Below the pieces are notes generated by a model that saw only the letters and a program-made list of their open reading frames with translations, did no database searches and was not told the DNA's origin. Both the position numbers and the translations under genes were made by a program. A stretch of DNA of 64,000 nt. Origin: Corbicula japonica. Lineage: Eukaryota > Mollusca > Bivalvia > Venerida > Cyrenidae. The number at the start of each line of letters is the position of its first letter. Positions within the stretch are counted from its first letter, which is position 1. The stretch spans positions 310,001-374,000 of the forward strand of contig JAZAYU010000008.1 in assembly GCA_038501625.1 (NCBI GenBank), written 5' to 3'. Shown piece after piece: positions 20,711-35,700 of this stretch.

Positions 20711-23700
20711 TCAAGATCCGAATTCAGTTGTATCTTCTGTGATTCGTTTAAATTCGTAGTTTCCTCGTCCATCTAACATCAGGTAGAACTGAAACAATAC
20801 GTGCAGTATGGTAACAATGCAACAGACCTCTATGTACCGGTAACTGGTACCTACATGTTTAACTCTTTCCTCCATAGATCTGCCTTTAAGAAGAGGATGA
20901 ACAGTGTAGATTCAGATCAGCTGGCACATACGTGTCATCCGATCAGGTTCTACACTGTTTGCTTTTTGATTTATTAGGTTATTTCTGAACAAAAAAATTA
21001 AAATAGTACTGATCTTGATAAGATGGCTTAGATGTGCCTGCTGATCTGAATCTACACTGGCTGCCAATGCCAAAAAACATGTATTAATGGAGTAAAGGGT
21101 TGAGTTAGTATGTTCCAATTCTCATACAATGATCAAACTTTGTAATGTACTCGTCAAAGTTTGTTAACCCTTTACGCTCATCACATGGGCGACCTGTGTA
21201 GAACCTGAAATTCTGGCACATCAGTGAAATCTGATCTAGATTGACACTGTTCGCTTCTTGGGTCAGAAATAACAGAATGAATCTAAACACATCTGATAAG
21301 ATGCCATAGATGTGCTGCCTGACCTGGATCTACATGTACACTGTTTGCCCATGCCGTAATTGTTGTATCTATAAAGTAAATGGTTAATGAATAGTAAAAT
21401 TTAAATTGAATTTTATTGTCCTAAAAGCAAAGGAAGAATAAGTCATATTTTAATAAGTGACCAGTTATTCAGTGTATACAATGATTACTCTATACTGACC
21501 TCATGATGTGTCCACAGTGACTTTCTATGTGACACAGTGAATAAGGTAATGCCCACTTCTCGACAGTGTTGGTAAATGTATCCCTCCACATCCATGCTCA
21601 CTGCACTTGTACACTCATCCAAGATAGCAAACTGTGGCTTGTGGTAAAACAATCTGGCCATCTGTTTGCAAGAAAGGAAAAGTAAGACACCAAGTTCTTT
21701 GCAAAAGGGAGAAATTAAATATTGCTTTCAAGTATACATGTTTAACCCTTTACTCCATTTTAATATGGGTTTTATAGCATGTGACACCAGTGAAGAGCAA
21801 AATCTGTGCCATCTGTCTGAATCTACATTAGTCACTTCAAGGCCAGGAATAATAAAAGGAATCTAAAAGTGAACAGTGTAGATCTGATCAAATGGATCAA
21901 AGGTTAGGGATTTATGGTCTGGTTCGTACGAAACATATTCACCCTACTTTCACATTTACCCTCGAAACACTAGATATAAGTCATCCATTATCAGTCGGCG
22001 CAAAATGCAGCAATTGAACATTGGCTTATATTCCTCACAGGTACCTTTTTATACACCTGGGTGGAAAGAAGCAATGGAGGCTTAATTCCTTGCTCAAGGA
22101 AATTAGCAGCCGGACTGGGGCTCGAACCTGGGACCCCTTCATCCCTAAGCAAGTGTTATACCACTGAAATACCGCTGCCTACAACAGATGGAACAGATGT
22201 GCCAGCTGATGTAGATCTACACTGATTGCCTATGCCATAACAGTCATACCTGTGGAGAAAAGGGTTAACACAGAACATCTACTGTTACTGTTCCCTTTGC
22301 CTTTGTCATCACTTTGGTTAAATATTTGTTTTAAGTCCATTTTTCTCTGTAACCACCCAAGCTACAGCTTTGATAATTCTCAAGATTTCTTTGAAATCAA
22401 AACAGGTAGCAATCACACAGGCAAGTCTCACTACTCTTCACTGTATTTTGTTACAATTATCCCCCTTTATGCCCAATTTTGATTGTTTGTTGCGAGTCTA
22501 ATTTTCTCAATTCCCATTGGATAAACATCTTTAAAACTTCTCATAATTATCTGAAATCGTAATAATAACTAGAGGAACAAGATTTATTGCTACATGTACA
22601 TGTACTGACTACATTTATCATAGTTCTGCCCCTTTAAACTTGGTTAAGTTTTTTTGCCCAAGTCCCCTTTTCTCACCAAACACTGAAACTTCTCACCAAC
22701 AGTGGAAACTTTTCACGTATGTTTAATGTCAAAATTATCACCAGAGGTGCAAGTTCCATTTTATCTCAGTCTTACCTCATTACCTATTAAAAAGATGCAC
22801 ACCCAGTAAGTGATGGAGGTGTACTTGTTTTCAAGGTCTGAGCTGAAGGTTATAAAACTGAGCATAGAAACCAGTCTCAAATATCAAGCATCTTATTGGC
22901 TGAAATGGAGACAAGTCGCCATTTCAGCCAATCAGATGCTTGAGATTTGAGCCTGGTTTCTATGCTCAGTTTAATAACCTTGGGCACTGGTCTTGTGTTA
23001 GTAAAAGTATTTGAAAAGGATTTTCCATGTTAGGGACTTTGTTAATCTTGACATAAATTGTTATTTAAATTCCAACACTGATAATCTACAGAATTTGATA
23101 TTCGATGTCAGTAACATTGAAAATCCAAATCAACATTGGCATTTAATGTCAGCTGATGTTGAAAATCAATGTCAAATAGTTTTGTTAACACGAAGCTTAA
23201 AAGTTACAGTAGTCTGAAGTAATCTAAAATATCTAGTAGGTTGTTAACCAGTCCATACCCACTTCCTACAAGTAACTGATCATTTTTACTAGACGACTGT
23301 GATATGACCTTGTGTTTAGTCAAAAACTGTAGTCCCAATGAGGGAAAAGACTGAGTCCATGGCCACAGATTCAACAATTCTTGTTTAGTGTTCTGACAGA
23401 GCTAGCAGGCCAGCATGCTGATGAAATAAAAAGTTAAAAAACCACACACAACGAACTTACGGCAACTCTCTGTTTTTCTCCACCACTCAGTACATCCATC
23501 CAATCCTGAAAATAGTATTTATCTCTTCAGTTGATATAATTAGACCCATCATTTAATGCCTAGCCAGAAATATAAAGATTTAGAAGAGAGCTATTTATAA
23601 AGACAAGAAATCTGAATGCACAGTTCACATGCCTCAGAAACTGGCTTTAACTTAAAGGTTTAGGAGCACTAACACTTAACCCAGACTTTTTCCTGAGCTG

Positions 23701-26700
23701 AAGGTTATAAAACTGAGTTTGGAAACCAGTCTCGTCTCAAATCTCAAGCATCTGATTGGCCGAAATTGCGACCGGTCGCCATTTCAGCCAATCAGATGCT
23801 TGAGATTTGAGACTGGTTTCCATGCTAAGTTTTATAACCTTGGACACAGCTGTCCTAAGAAGACAAAGACAATCTGGGTAAAGCTTCCATGACCTCAGTT
23901 TGCATAAAATATTCTAGAACTTTCACTAGACTTGGGCATAAAACTTGAGATTGGATACCAGTCTCTAATCTCAAGCATCTGATTGGCTTTTCAGCTGGAA
24001 ATTGTGCATGTATAAGAAGTATGCGTGAAAATCTAAGTATTCGGTAAACAGGAAGTAGACAAGCAAGGAGCATAAAATTGCTTTACACCATATGGGACAC
24101 TAGGATAAAGCAATATATGCAAAATATAAGGCTGCTGCATGTTATAGTTGCTTACAAGACTGCAACAGAAATTTTGTTACAGACAGACGGACGGAATAAC
24201 GGACAGACAAGGGTAAAACAGTATACCCACCCCCTTCTTCAAAGAGGAAACATCTAGAAATTCCTTGTAAAATGTTATTTTCTGACCTGACTGACCACAT
24301 AAATGATCTAAGAACATTGATATAGCAGTATTGAAAGTGAGTGAAAATTGTTTCTATAACAGGCCCTTATTCATTTGCAACACAGGAGCATGGGCACTAA
24401 TTGGGGACAAATACAGTAAACAATAATATATGGCAGTTGTGGTCACCTGTACAGACTCCCAGCCCTTTTCTCTCTCGAGGATGTATTCTAACTGCACTTT
24501 CTTCAGTATATCTTCGAGGTAAGCATCTTTGATGTTTTTACGTTTCTGGTCTTCCACCGAGTCGGGGTAGATAATCTGGTCCCGTAATGTTCCAACTGTC
24601 ATGTAAGGGCGCTGAGAGAAGTACAATACACCATTACACATGTCAATACAAACTTATTGTGCTTCTATACGTGCATACAGTAAAACTTCGAAAACTCGAA
24701 TACTCAGGGGGATTATGAAAATGTTCGAGTTTTCCATGGCGCTCGAGTTTTCGAAGCTTCACTTTATGAGGTCCGATTTTTAAGTCAAGTTTATAAACAC
24801 ATGTATGTTTCCTTATTGTTGAGTACGTTATCTGAATATCAGCTAAATTTATAAAGGATACATTTCAGATTGTATTTTCTTTAAACCTGTATATCTGTTT
24901 GAAAACATTTTTGAGGTATTTTTTCAAGAAAACTGCTTTTTAAACCTATCGTGTTGACATTGTCCAAGAACTAGTATACTTTACAACGGTGCGTCGTTTT
25001 TTTATACGCGTGTAAAATTTACTAGGTCCCGTTTACATAATAAACAACAAACAACCTCGTCTCAACACAGCCGCCTACCGAGTGATCATAAAATCATTTT
25101 CTTTCATCATAACCTGCTTTAATCAGATCAATTAAAATACAATAGACGCTGGCAATTGACATTAAACTGCCAATTATAACCCGTCACAACGTGTGAAAAC
25201 CACGCGTCACCATTTACCAAATACTCCCGCGAGGTGCGAAAATTTTATCAGTCGTTTATTACTCGAGTTTTCCAATACAAACAAAGAAGAAATATGCTTC
25301 AAGGGACCGACACCTGTGTTCAAGAATTCGAGTTTTTGAAGTTCGAGTTTTCCATGGTATTTTTATATAGAATATATAAGAAAATTGCCGGGACCAGCAA
25401 AACTACTTCGAGTTTTGCCGAGTGCTCGAGTTTTCGATGTTAGAGTTTTCGAAGTTTTACTGTATTAGGCTAATAGGACCTTTATGAAACTGTTCTTTAT
25501 TTTACAGAGTATATATTGTCGCTCAATACACATTTTGTTTTTAAGAATAACACCTTACCTAGCAGTCAACAATCTATTTTTATGTCTGTTGAATTATACT
25601 CAACTGAGCACCAATGAAGCTCAGGCTGTGTGGTTTAAGGCTAGCCCACAGTTTCTCCACCATCAGTTCAATCATACTCACTGTCAAGATTCAATACATA
25701 TTGTTCATATTAGATACTAACCTGTGGCACATAGAAGAGCTTCCCCTTTGCAGGTTTTGTCAAGGTTCCTCCAAACAAAGGCCATAACTACAATGTAAAC
25801 ACAGAACTTAACTAGTGACAAGACAAAATCAATAATACAACTGTTAGCCCTTTTCTCCACAGACACACCTTTATTGCGTGGGCAAACAGTTTAGATCCAT
25901 ATCAGCTGGCACATCTATCCTGTCTGAGTCTGATCAGGATCTAAACTGTTAGCTTTTTGATTCATTAGGTTATTTCTGACCAAAATGTGACTAATGCAGA
26001 TCCTGATCAGATGTGCTGGCTGATCTGGATCTACACTGGTCACACATGCGTAAAAATGCATATATATGGAGGAAAAGGTTAAACAGTAAAATGCTAAACT
26101 TTGAGTAAACACCCTCTTAACAAAGAAAATAAATTGCTATTTGATGTTTTGTTTTCTCCTTCTATGCCATTTTGTTTCTTAAAACATAACTTAGGACTCT
26201 ACAGTTTTTTTTCTTCATTTTGAAGAATTATGATAGAGACAACAAAACAGTTGCACATACCTCTCCAAGAATCCTGAACAGAGAACTTTTTCCTGCACCA
26301 TTTGGACCACAGACCAACACATTCACACCAGACTTTACCTGTAATTATAACACACACTGTTCAGTAGGGTAAATCCGGGTAAATTCAGACATGGTTTTCA
26401 GTTAACTTCTGGTGCCTGTCAATCACCTCAGAGCAATAGAAATAAATGGTTAGATCAGAGGCTGTCCAAAGATTGCAATGCATTGGATTACATGACAGGG
26501 AAGTATTCCAAATTTAATAAAAAAAATAAACTACACTCTCGAGCTAGTATAACTAGGATGCAGGAGGGAAAATTCAGAAGACTGAACGTGGAAACTCAGA
26601 CATGTAATTTTCATTTGGAATAATTCAGACAGATAATTGATTTTAACCTAACAAACCTAGGTATAGTTGTTATAGGAATTAAATTTCAGTTTGAAAATAC

Positions 26701-29700
26701 ATATTCAAAACTCATTATACCAATGCATATATTGCCATTTCGGTAAGAACTGTCTATCCATAACTGTCTGGCATATTGATGTGTAAATGTTTTAAAATAG
26801 GAATGCATTTTGATGAAGGGTTAATATGAAAGAGACATAGATTATAGATATATCAGATGAACTTTGAACATGTCCGAGTTTTATCTACCTTAAATTAAAG
26901 GTGGGTCAAATTCGGACACTTCAGTTTTTTCTGTTTGTTTTTTGTTAAGTCAAATCTTTAGACTTGAGACACAACTGAATATGTCTTTCAAAAACCAAAT
27001 GCATTTTGTAACTGGAAAGTTCAAAATTCATATGTAAATCAGTTATAAGCTGTATGAGAAATGATTTGGAATATGAAGCCTTTCATTTCCATTTAGATTC
27101 AAAGCTAATTAATTACAGGAAGAGTGTGTTAATTACATCCTCTGGATTTGTTCAAGCACCTTAGTATTTTTGGCTTGCTTACAATATAGACACGATTTAA
27201 TAACTTGGATATACATTCACATAATAAAGAGCCTGTCCTAATTTCTCTGGATTTACCCTATCTATAACAACCTTAATTCATACATATACAGAAATTGGGA
27301 GATAATACTGGATTTCTCCAAATGACAAGCTAAAATTTTCAAAATTTGTTGTTTTGTACCATTGTTTTGTGTTTTGTTTTACATGTAACCTGCTATTAAC
27401 TAACATGAGCAATACTTTCATTGCTAGTGACAATGGCCTTTTTCCAAGTTTGAAAAATATTTTAAGTTTTTATTTCTATCTTTTTCTAATATATCTGCAT
27501 TCAACAAATTTCTCACATTAAGATAGTAATTAAGTCACAATACTGTTTGCTTTATTCTTCCATTCTTATAAGTCTTGTTAACAACTGATGAAGCATTTAT
27601 TTTATCTCATCAACTCTGGTTACCCCACCTTACCAATCAAGCTGTTTGTATATGAAGCTACTAACCTCAAAATTCAGCTCTTTAACCAACACATCACCAT
27701 TTGGTGTTACCAACGGGACTTTGTCAAACCTGCAAGTTAACATCTGTAACTGATCAAACATGCCTGATAAATGTACATATAGTAGGTGCAGTAAGTTTTG
27801 ATTGCACTTAGTTATGAGAGGTTTTAAGCCTTTTCTACATAGATGTCTTTTATCACATGGGTGACCAGTGTAGATCCAGATCAGCCAGCACATTTAAAAC
27901 ACATATGCTGTTTGCTTTAGATTCATTAGATTATTTGAATAAGTTTTCTGACCAATAAGCAAACAGTGTAGATCCAAGATTTTACAGATGTGCTGGCTGA
28001 TCTGGATCTACACTGTCACACATGTGACATGTAGGGAGTAAATGGTTAAGGACTAGAACTTACACTAGATTAAAAGCAGGGATTGGGATTTCAATGGAAG
28101 AAGAATTCTGCATCATGATGCAAGCATTGTTCATGTCCATGTTTTGCCCACACCTGACTCAGACATTTAATTTTGGTTAAAGATGCTGGTAAACAACTTG
28201 CAAGAAAAACTTCACTTTTGATAGTTACCCTCAGTTAACAGGGGTCATCAAATGAATTTAAGCAATCTACACACCAAGTTTGGAGAGTGTAGGTCAACCA
28301 TGATTAAAAAAGCAGCTTTTAACTGAAGGTCACCATGACCTTGACCTTTTACATTTAGACCCCTCAAGAGAAATATCCCTATCAAGCCTGGTGATTGTAG
28401 GTCTGTGTGTTCTTCGGTTATTGAATAGAAACAGAAACTTAAACTTTTAACAAATGGACAGACAACTGCACCACTAAACAATATTCCTGTTTTTCAAATG
28501 ATAAAAAATAAATACAGTTGTTTTACAAATTACATGTACCTCCCATTTGATTAAGAAAAGAACAAAGTCAAACTCTTCATATTTAATTTTGCAAACAAAA
28601 GATGTTTGTTTAACGACAAATTAAAAACAAACAAACATTGAAGTCAAGAATTCTAGATCAAGATTAAATAAACTTCAACATCTAAATGTCACTGCAAACT
28701 TTAAAACACCATCTGCCCTTTATCTTTCTTTTATTTTCTGATAAAAATGGGAAGAGGCATAGTTAAGATGTGACAGTCGGGACTCGGTAAGGATCAGTAA
28801 TGAGTGTTTCATATCATCCCACTAAAGACTTACTTAATGAGATGATCCTGTAAGACAAGCTTTCCACTGCCTGGCTTAAATGCCACAGTTGGTTTCTCTC
28901 CATCTGGAATAAATCAACAACAAAAAGACTTTATGGCTACTCTTAAATTTTTCAGCAATATTCAGCCAAAATCTTGGTTTAGTAATTGCCAGCCAAAACC
29001 TTGGTTCAGTAAAGTACAGGTGAGACCTTGGTTCAGTCATGTACAGACAGGCCCTTGGTTAATTTAGTACAGTGAGGTCCTTGGTTCAGTTGGTACAGCA
29101 AGGACCTTGGTTCAGGCATGTACAGACACGCCCTTGGTTCAGTGAAGTACAGCCAGGACCTTGGTTCAGTTAGGACATCCAGGCCCTTCGTTTAGTCATG
29201 TACAGCCAGGCCCTTGGTTCAGTTAGTACCGCCAGGCCCTTGGTTCAGTCATATACAGCCAGAACTTGAGTTCAGTGAACAACAAGGTCTAAAGCTCAGT
29301 AATGTGCAGCTAGGATCTTGGTTCAGTCATGTACAGCCATAGCTTTACAGGCCTTAAAAAGCAAAACTTTTAACTTTGATGACAATGTTTAAACCAAACA
29401 TTACCTGTATCATTTTTAGTAGAGACCATAGTTCTTTCATATTTTCCCTTGTTGAGATCATCTAGAACATGCATTAACTCTGTAATACGTGCTGTAAACC
29501 TGCAAAATCAGAGCATCAGTTATGGGATCAGGTGCATATTTTGGTCAAAGCAAAATTCAAGTGAAAAAGGGGTATAATGTAGATTTTTACGGTCAATACA
29601 TATTCCAAGTTTCAAGTCAATATCTCAAGTAGTGACCAAGAGCATAATTGTTTTGTTTAACACAAATGCCAAAACTTGGGCGAGTAGGATAGCTCCTCTA

Positions 29701-32700
29701 TTCTTCATATAGTCCCGCTAAAAAGTCATCTCTGGTGTTCTTTGGTTTGTATAAGTACCAAATTAAGAAGAAATGGCCATAACTCATGTAAATGCACATG
29801 TTGGCTGTGTACATAGTGTTAATGTACAGTTTGACTGAAATCCTGCCAGTAGTTTAGGAGAAGATTTGCGAATATGATGTGACAGACATCCAGACATTAA
29901 GACAGACAGAATGGACAACAACAAACTGTCTTCCGACACACTATGTGAACATCCAGACCAGAATGCATGTATGTGTACGCCAAGCTGGTTTTGCATTCAC
30001 AATAAATCATATGAAACAAAAAATAAACAACAAACAGACAAGGTCAGAAAAATGATCCACACAAAGAAATTTTAAGAATATCTCTAAGAAGAGTACCAAC
30101 AATCTTAAATATAAATAGGTAACAACTACCAAGTTTACATGTATGAAAGATATGCCCTACTGCAAAATGACCAAGTATTCCTTGTGAAGCAATTACAATA
30201 TTTTCTACTGATAACAGTGGTTATTTGCTATCGGTTTCATACTCAAAGTTGTTTAAAAAAATTTTGTCACACCAGTAAACAAATATCATTTTGGTTTTGG
30301 CAAAAAAATGTTCGGGTTGTGCCAATTTTTTCGAGTAGGTTGTGGATGGGGAAACAAAAAATATTTTATTTTAGGCCCAACAAATTTATAATCTTTCAAA
30401 TCCAATGCCATTATTTTTTTAGTCAAAGATGTAGCACAGGGTCTATACTGGTTGTAAATGGGGCGAATTTCAAAAAAGGTGTCTTCGGAAAGCCAATATC
30501 AATCTCTGAAATGATGTCATAAAGTTGTGCAGACAATATTGGTTATTATGCTTTTTGCAATAAAACTATCATTATAAAGTCCAAAAGCGTAATAAAATCA
30601 CCTATAAGTAATAGATAGTTGTAAGTTCTTTCCAAATATAGTAACAACTAAAATGTCAAAGATATTCCCAAAGATACCACATCATATAATGCCTCTAAGT
30701 GAGTTTAAACCTACCCTGCTAATCTGGTCATCTCTCTACCAGCAAGGACGATTCTGCCAATCGCCTCAGCCATTCTCACCAACATACGGCCGCTTTTGTA
30801 GTAATCCTGAAATGGAATAAATAAACAATCAATTGGCATTCAGGAATTACTTGTTTACTGTAACTAATGATTGTGAAGAAAACATACTTACATACTGCTT
30901 TGAAATACACTTAATTACATGTTTCCTTTCTATGTATCAATATTGTTAACATGTTTGATTGTTGTTTTCATTAGTTTTTCAGTAAAGTAGGGATAACATT
31001 TTAAACCTCTCCAAGTACTAGTATTCCATCCAGTGCTTACTGTGTTATTATTATACTGTAGAATCTCGAAAATAAGCGTATACACTTATATTTGAATTTG
31101 TGACGCTTTTATGCGCTTATATTTCGATATGCGCTTATATTTAGGCCGCCGAATATGCGCTTATTTTTGATATTAGCTTATATTAAAGCCGCTGAATATG
31201 CTTTATATTTGATATGCGCTTATAGCTTAGATTGACGGAATATACGCTTATTTTTGAAACAACATAACACAAAAAGACACTCACGCATCAAACATTATCA
31301 AAATACTTTTATGGTCTTTGAAGAGGAAAGACGAATTTGAAAATGCATGTTTATTTACAAATTTACAGCAATAGATCATCATACGTCAATGCAGACAAGC
31401 AAAATTGTATAATTTCCTTTTATCTCTGCTGTAACATTTCCGAGTTTTTTAGTTATATTTGGAGTTTCATCCATTATTTATTTTATTACACAAAACTGCA
31501 TATGCACGCAATTATTACTTCAAGCAACATAAATATTACCAAACATACATTGAAAACTATAATACTTTATTTCATTGTACTCGAACAAAAGAATAAATGG
31601 TTCACTTTGAAAATAGCAATGCGAGTTGTTAACACCTTTCTGGCTAATACCGTTTAATGATCTTTGTAAACGATACAGATACTATTATACTGTAATTACT
31701 ATCTTTAATTGAAAGGCCTAATTTAGCTCCCAGCTTAATGAAACTTAAACCACTGAGCAAGTTAGGTATGCATATATGCGCTTATTTTTGGGATATATTT
31801 TAACTGTAAGGAACGGGTATGCGCTTATTTTTGAGATAGATTTTAACTTAAGGGACGGATATGTGCTTATGTTTCGGTATTAGTTTTCTGTAAGAGACAT
31901 ATGTGCTTATACTCAGTATGCGCTTACTTCAATTATGCGCTTATTTTTGAGATTCTGCAGTATTTCATTTGGGTTTAATTTTTATGTATTTTGCAATAGG
32001 CTGTGTGCACGAAATGAAACCCCAGGGAGTATTGACCACATTATCATCCTACAAGTCTTAGAGTAACACAACTAAGTAAATTTATTTCCATAGGAATTAG
32101 TCATTTGCATCTAATGATCAAAAAATAGTCCCAGCAAAATTAAATTATACCACAATACAAGATTTCCTCCGGGTCATTTACCAGATGTCCAATATGAAAT
32201 GCAAGACACAATATCATTCATAATAATCTTACAGCCAGTCTTATATTTTAGTCAGAAGCTTCTTCATTCTTTTTCAATGAGCCAAGATGAAATGTTTATT
32301 TTCATTACCCCAGTCTTAACACCAACATAAAAATAAATGTATCAAAATAAATATTTACCTTACTGAAATTGAGTTAAGTTTGCTGTAAAAAACTGACTGA
32401 ATTGTGATAACCAGCTCAGACTGAATGGACATGCAGGGTGATCTTGCTTGGGGGTCAGAAAAGTAATTTAATTCATTAAAAGCTCATAACAATATATGTA
32501 TAATGGATAAAATGTACCTCTAATCTCAGGCTGTGGGAGCTCTCCAGATATTTTGGATTTGCGAGGTTCAGGAATGGTCGGCTTACAACCAGGTAGCCTA
32601 TCACAGTTGCAAAGTCTGAAACACAAACCATCCATATCAATGTACAGAATATACCTTCCATGCCATCCAACAAAATAAACACCTCCAAGTTGAACAACAG

Positions 32701-35700
32701 AATAATGGTCTTTTGTAAGACACTGTAGACCAACAGAATAACTGTCTTTTGTAAGACAATTTAGCTTGCAAGGCTATAATTGTTTGTGACATACATTTAT
32801 AAAAATTTTATATCTACATCCTGACTGTTGGGTGTTTTAAGATGACATCATGATATTAAGCCATGACATGAAACAGTTTATATTGCAACATCACTAAAGC
32901 ATGTACTTGAGCAGTATCTTTTCAACATGACAACAGTTATTATTGTATTTATATCGTCAGAGTATGTAAATGACAAAAAGTTAAATAAAAGTATATTTTC
33001 CACTGTATCTTTATGAGTATTTTTTAATTTTATCATAATTTCTCTCTTTTTATAAATTCCATTCAGGTGATAATGTATATCTTATCATGCAATTTCATTT
33101 ATTTAGGATCAGAGTAAAACGACAACCCTGAAATTAAGACACCCTTGATAATGATACCACCATTTTAACCCTTTCTCCAGATATAAGCATTATTACACGT
33201 GCAACCAGTGTAGATACAGATTAGCTGGCACATCCGTGCTGTCTGATCAGGATCTGCGCTGGTCGCATTTTGATCAGAAATAACCTAGTGAAACAAAAAG
33301 CGAACAGTTAAGATCCTGATCAGACAGCACGGATGTGCCGGTTGATCTGGATCTAAACTGTTCGCCCATGCAATAAAGATGTGTCTATGAAGTAAAGGGT
33401 TAATGTCCCTTGTAACAGTTTGCACTAATTCTACCCCAAAATAAAGACAGTCTGACCAGTCAGACCACTTCTGCCCATTCCCAAAGGTAGTCTTAAAACC
33501 GGGATTTAACTGAATTGTACTTACATTTGGCAATAATATTATCAACAAAACCCATCTGTAGTCGGAAGAAAATAAAATATCTCAAGTGATTAACCTGAAA
33601 GGATAAGAACATAACATAGTTAGGCTGTGCAAATGCTATTGCCGACATAAATATTTGCTATAATTGTATATGAAGTCCATGCACATTTCAACAAAGGACT
33701 TTTCACAGTATTTTTCTTAACATTTCAGTTAATTTTTTTTCCATTTACCTCCACTTAACCAATACCTACAGTTAACAACACCACACTACTTTTGTTTTCA
33801 ATTTGATCAGTATGATCTGACATAACATTACAAATTTAAATATAGATTAGTCAATACATTGAAACAATACATGTATCTTTAAATGATTAAAAAAATGGTT
33901 CACAATGAAGTCATAAAAAACTGCCATAACAGGCAGACCGCAAGTTTAAAGAGCAGGTGAGGAACTCCAAGTAAATGCCACCAACCCCAAGTTAATGTTA
34001 TACTATCAAAATGGCCTGTTCATCAAAACAAACATTTGATAAATGATGGACAATACCAGTTTCTTGAAGGTTGCCAGGATAATAGTTTTCTCGCGTTGGT
34101 TTCCCTGGTAGAAGGCTACCTCCTCACTGTTGGTGATGATACGAGAGTTTACATATCTATACTCTCCCTCTAACTTCTGTTCCTTTACTGTCAGTCGACC
34201 TATTGGTCTCCGTAATCTACAATATTAAAATCCTGGTTGACGAATCAATACAATCAAACAGCCAAGTTAAGTGTAATCTAAGTTCAGTTCTTAGACATTT
34301 AACCCTTTCCTCCATAGATACACCTTTATTGCGTGGGTGAACAGTTTAGATCCAGATCAGTTGACACATCTGTGCCATCTGATCACGATCTTAACTGTTC
34401 GATTTTTGATTCATAAAGTTATTTCTAAGGGATGTGCCGGCTGATCTGGATCTACACTGGTTGCACATGCATAAAAATGCGTATATATGGAGGAAAGGGT
34501 TAAGCAGAACATTAATCATATTTCACGGGATTCTTACATTTTAGTTCATAGCAATAGCAAAACTGGAAATTTGGCCAAAGGAACAGAAAGGGATTTTTTC
34601 ACACATTGAATCAACTGTATGATAGAACTCAGATCATTTTTAAATTTCAAACTCAAATTCTGAATGAACTCCGAACTCAGAGCCTGACCGAATTTTGAAC
34701 TTAGATCCTGCCTGATCTTTGAACTTAGATCCTGTCTGACTGAACTTAGATCCTGCCTGAACTTTCAACTTAGATTCTGCCTGAACCTAACTTAGATCCT
34801 GTCTGAATTTTGAACTTAGATCCTGTCTGAACTTTGAACTTCCAGTCTGAACTAAGAATCAAGATACTAAACTTTGCACTCAGATCCTAGCAGAATTTTT
34901 AATTTAGATCCTGCCTTATTTTTGAACTTGGAACCTGTCATGACTTTGAACTTTGATTATCTGCAAACTTTAAACCCAGATCCTGACTGAAATTCCAAAT
35001 CCGACAAAAATGACCATCAAATACCTGAAATACCATGATTATATTTAACTATATGTAAACAGAAAAACATGTGTTACCTTGTGAGTACCATGCCAGAGAG
35101 AGCCAAATATCCTAACATCACAGCTGGACCCTGCAACAAACATATCCTGGTACATCAAATATTGTTTCTGGTACCAGTACCTAATCTAACTAATACATAA
35201 CTAATAACTATTACTGTCAGAACTATTATCAATTTACATTTTCCAAAATCTCCTTGTATGCAAGACTGCCAGCACTCTGATGGTGAAGAAACCATGGTAA
35301 ATTCAAGTGTACTGATCAGCATATAATAAATAACATATGTAACACGCTCACAAGAAGTATGTTCTGCTGTATTTCAACCAAACATATTTCTGTTTCTAAA
35401 CATAAACCCTAACAATGTTCAATTTTATTTCAAATTCCTTGAAAATAGGGTTATGTCTGTGTCTATTTTCTATATAATATGTAGCAATTTGGAAATACGT
35501 ATGTATATAAATACAGTTTTATTTGCTCTACTTTAGTATGTCATTTCAATTAACCAGGTCAGACACCATTAGACAAACTGGGGCACCCCATATCTAACTA
35601 TGACAACATCTTAGATAAGAATAATGATAACTGCATGCACAGATATTATCCACTAAGTTCTGAAAGAAATTTTTTTACTTTTTTCAAACATAAAATATCT

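Noticed and set aside
21164..21387. Minus-strand frames in GATC-rich repeats (also 25915-26112, 37295-37537, 38267-38509, 57113-57580) with recurring [13 protein letters not shown] peptides
   Set aside because: The shared peptide is the translation of the fold-back MITE. It is not a protein family.
24354..24641. 95-codon frame as an independent gene
   Set aside because: It is ABCD3 exon 21 ([12 protein letters not shown] to WESVQ) with intron on both sides.
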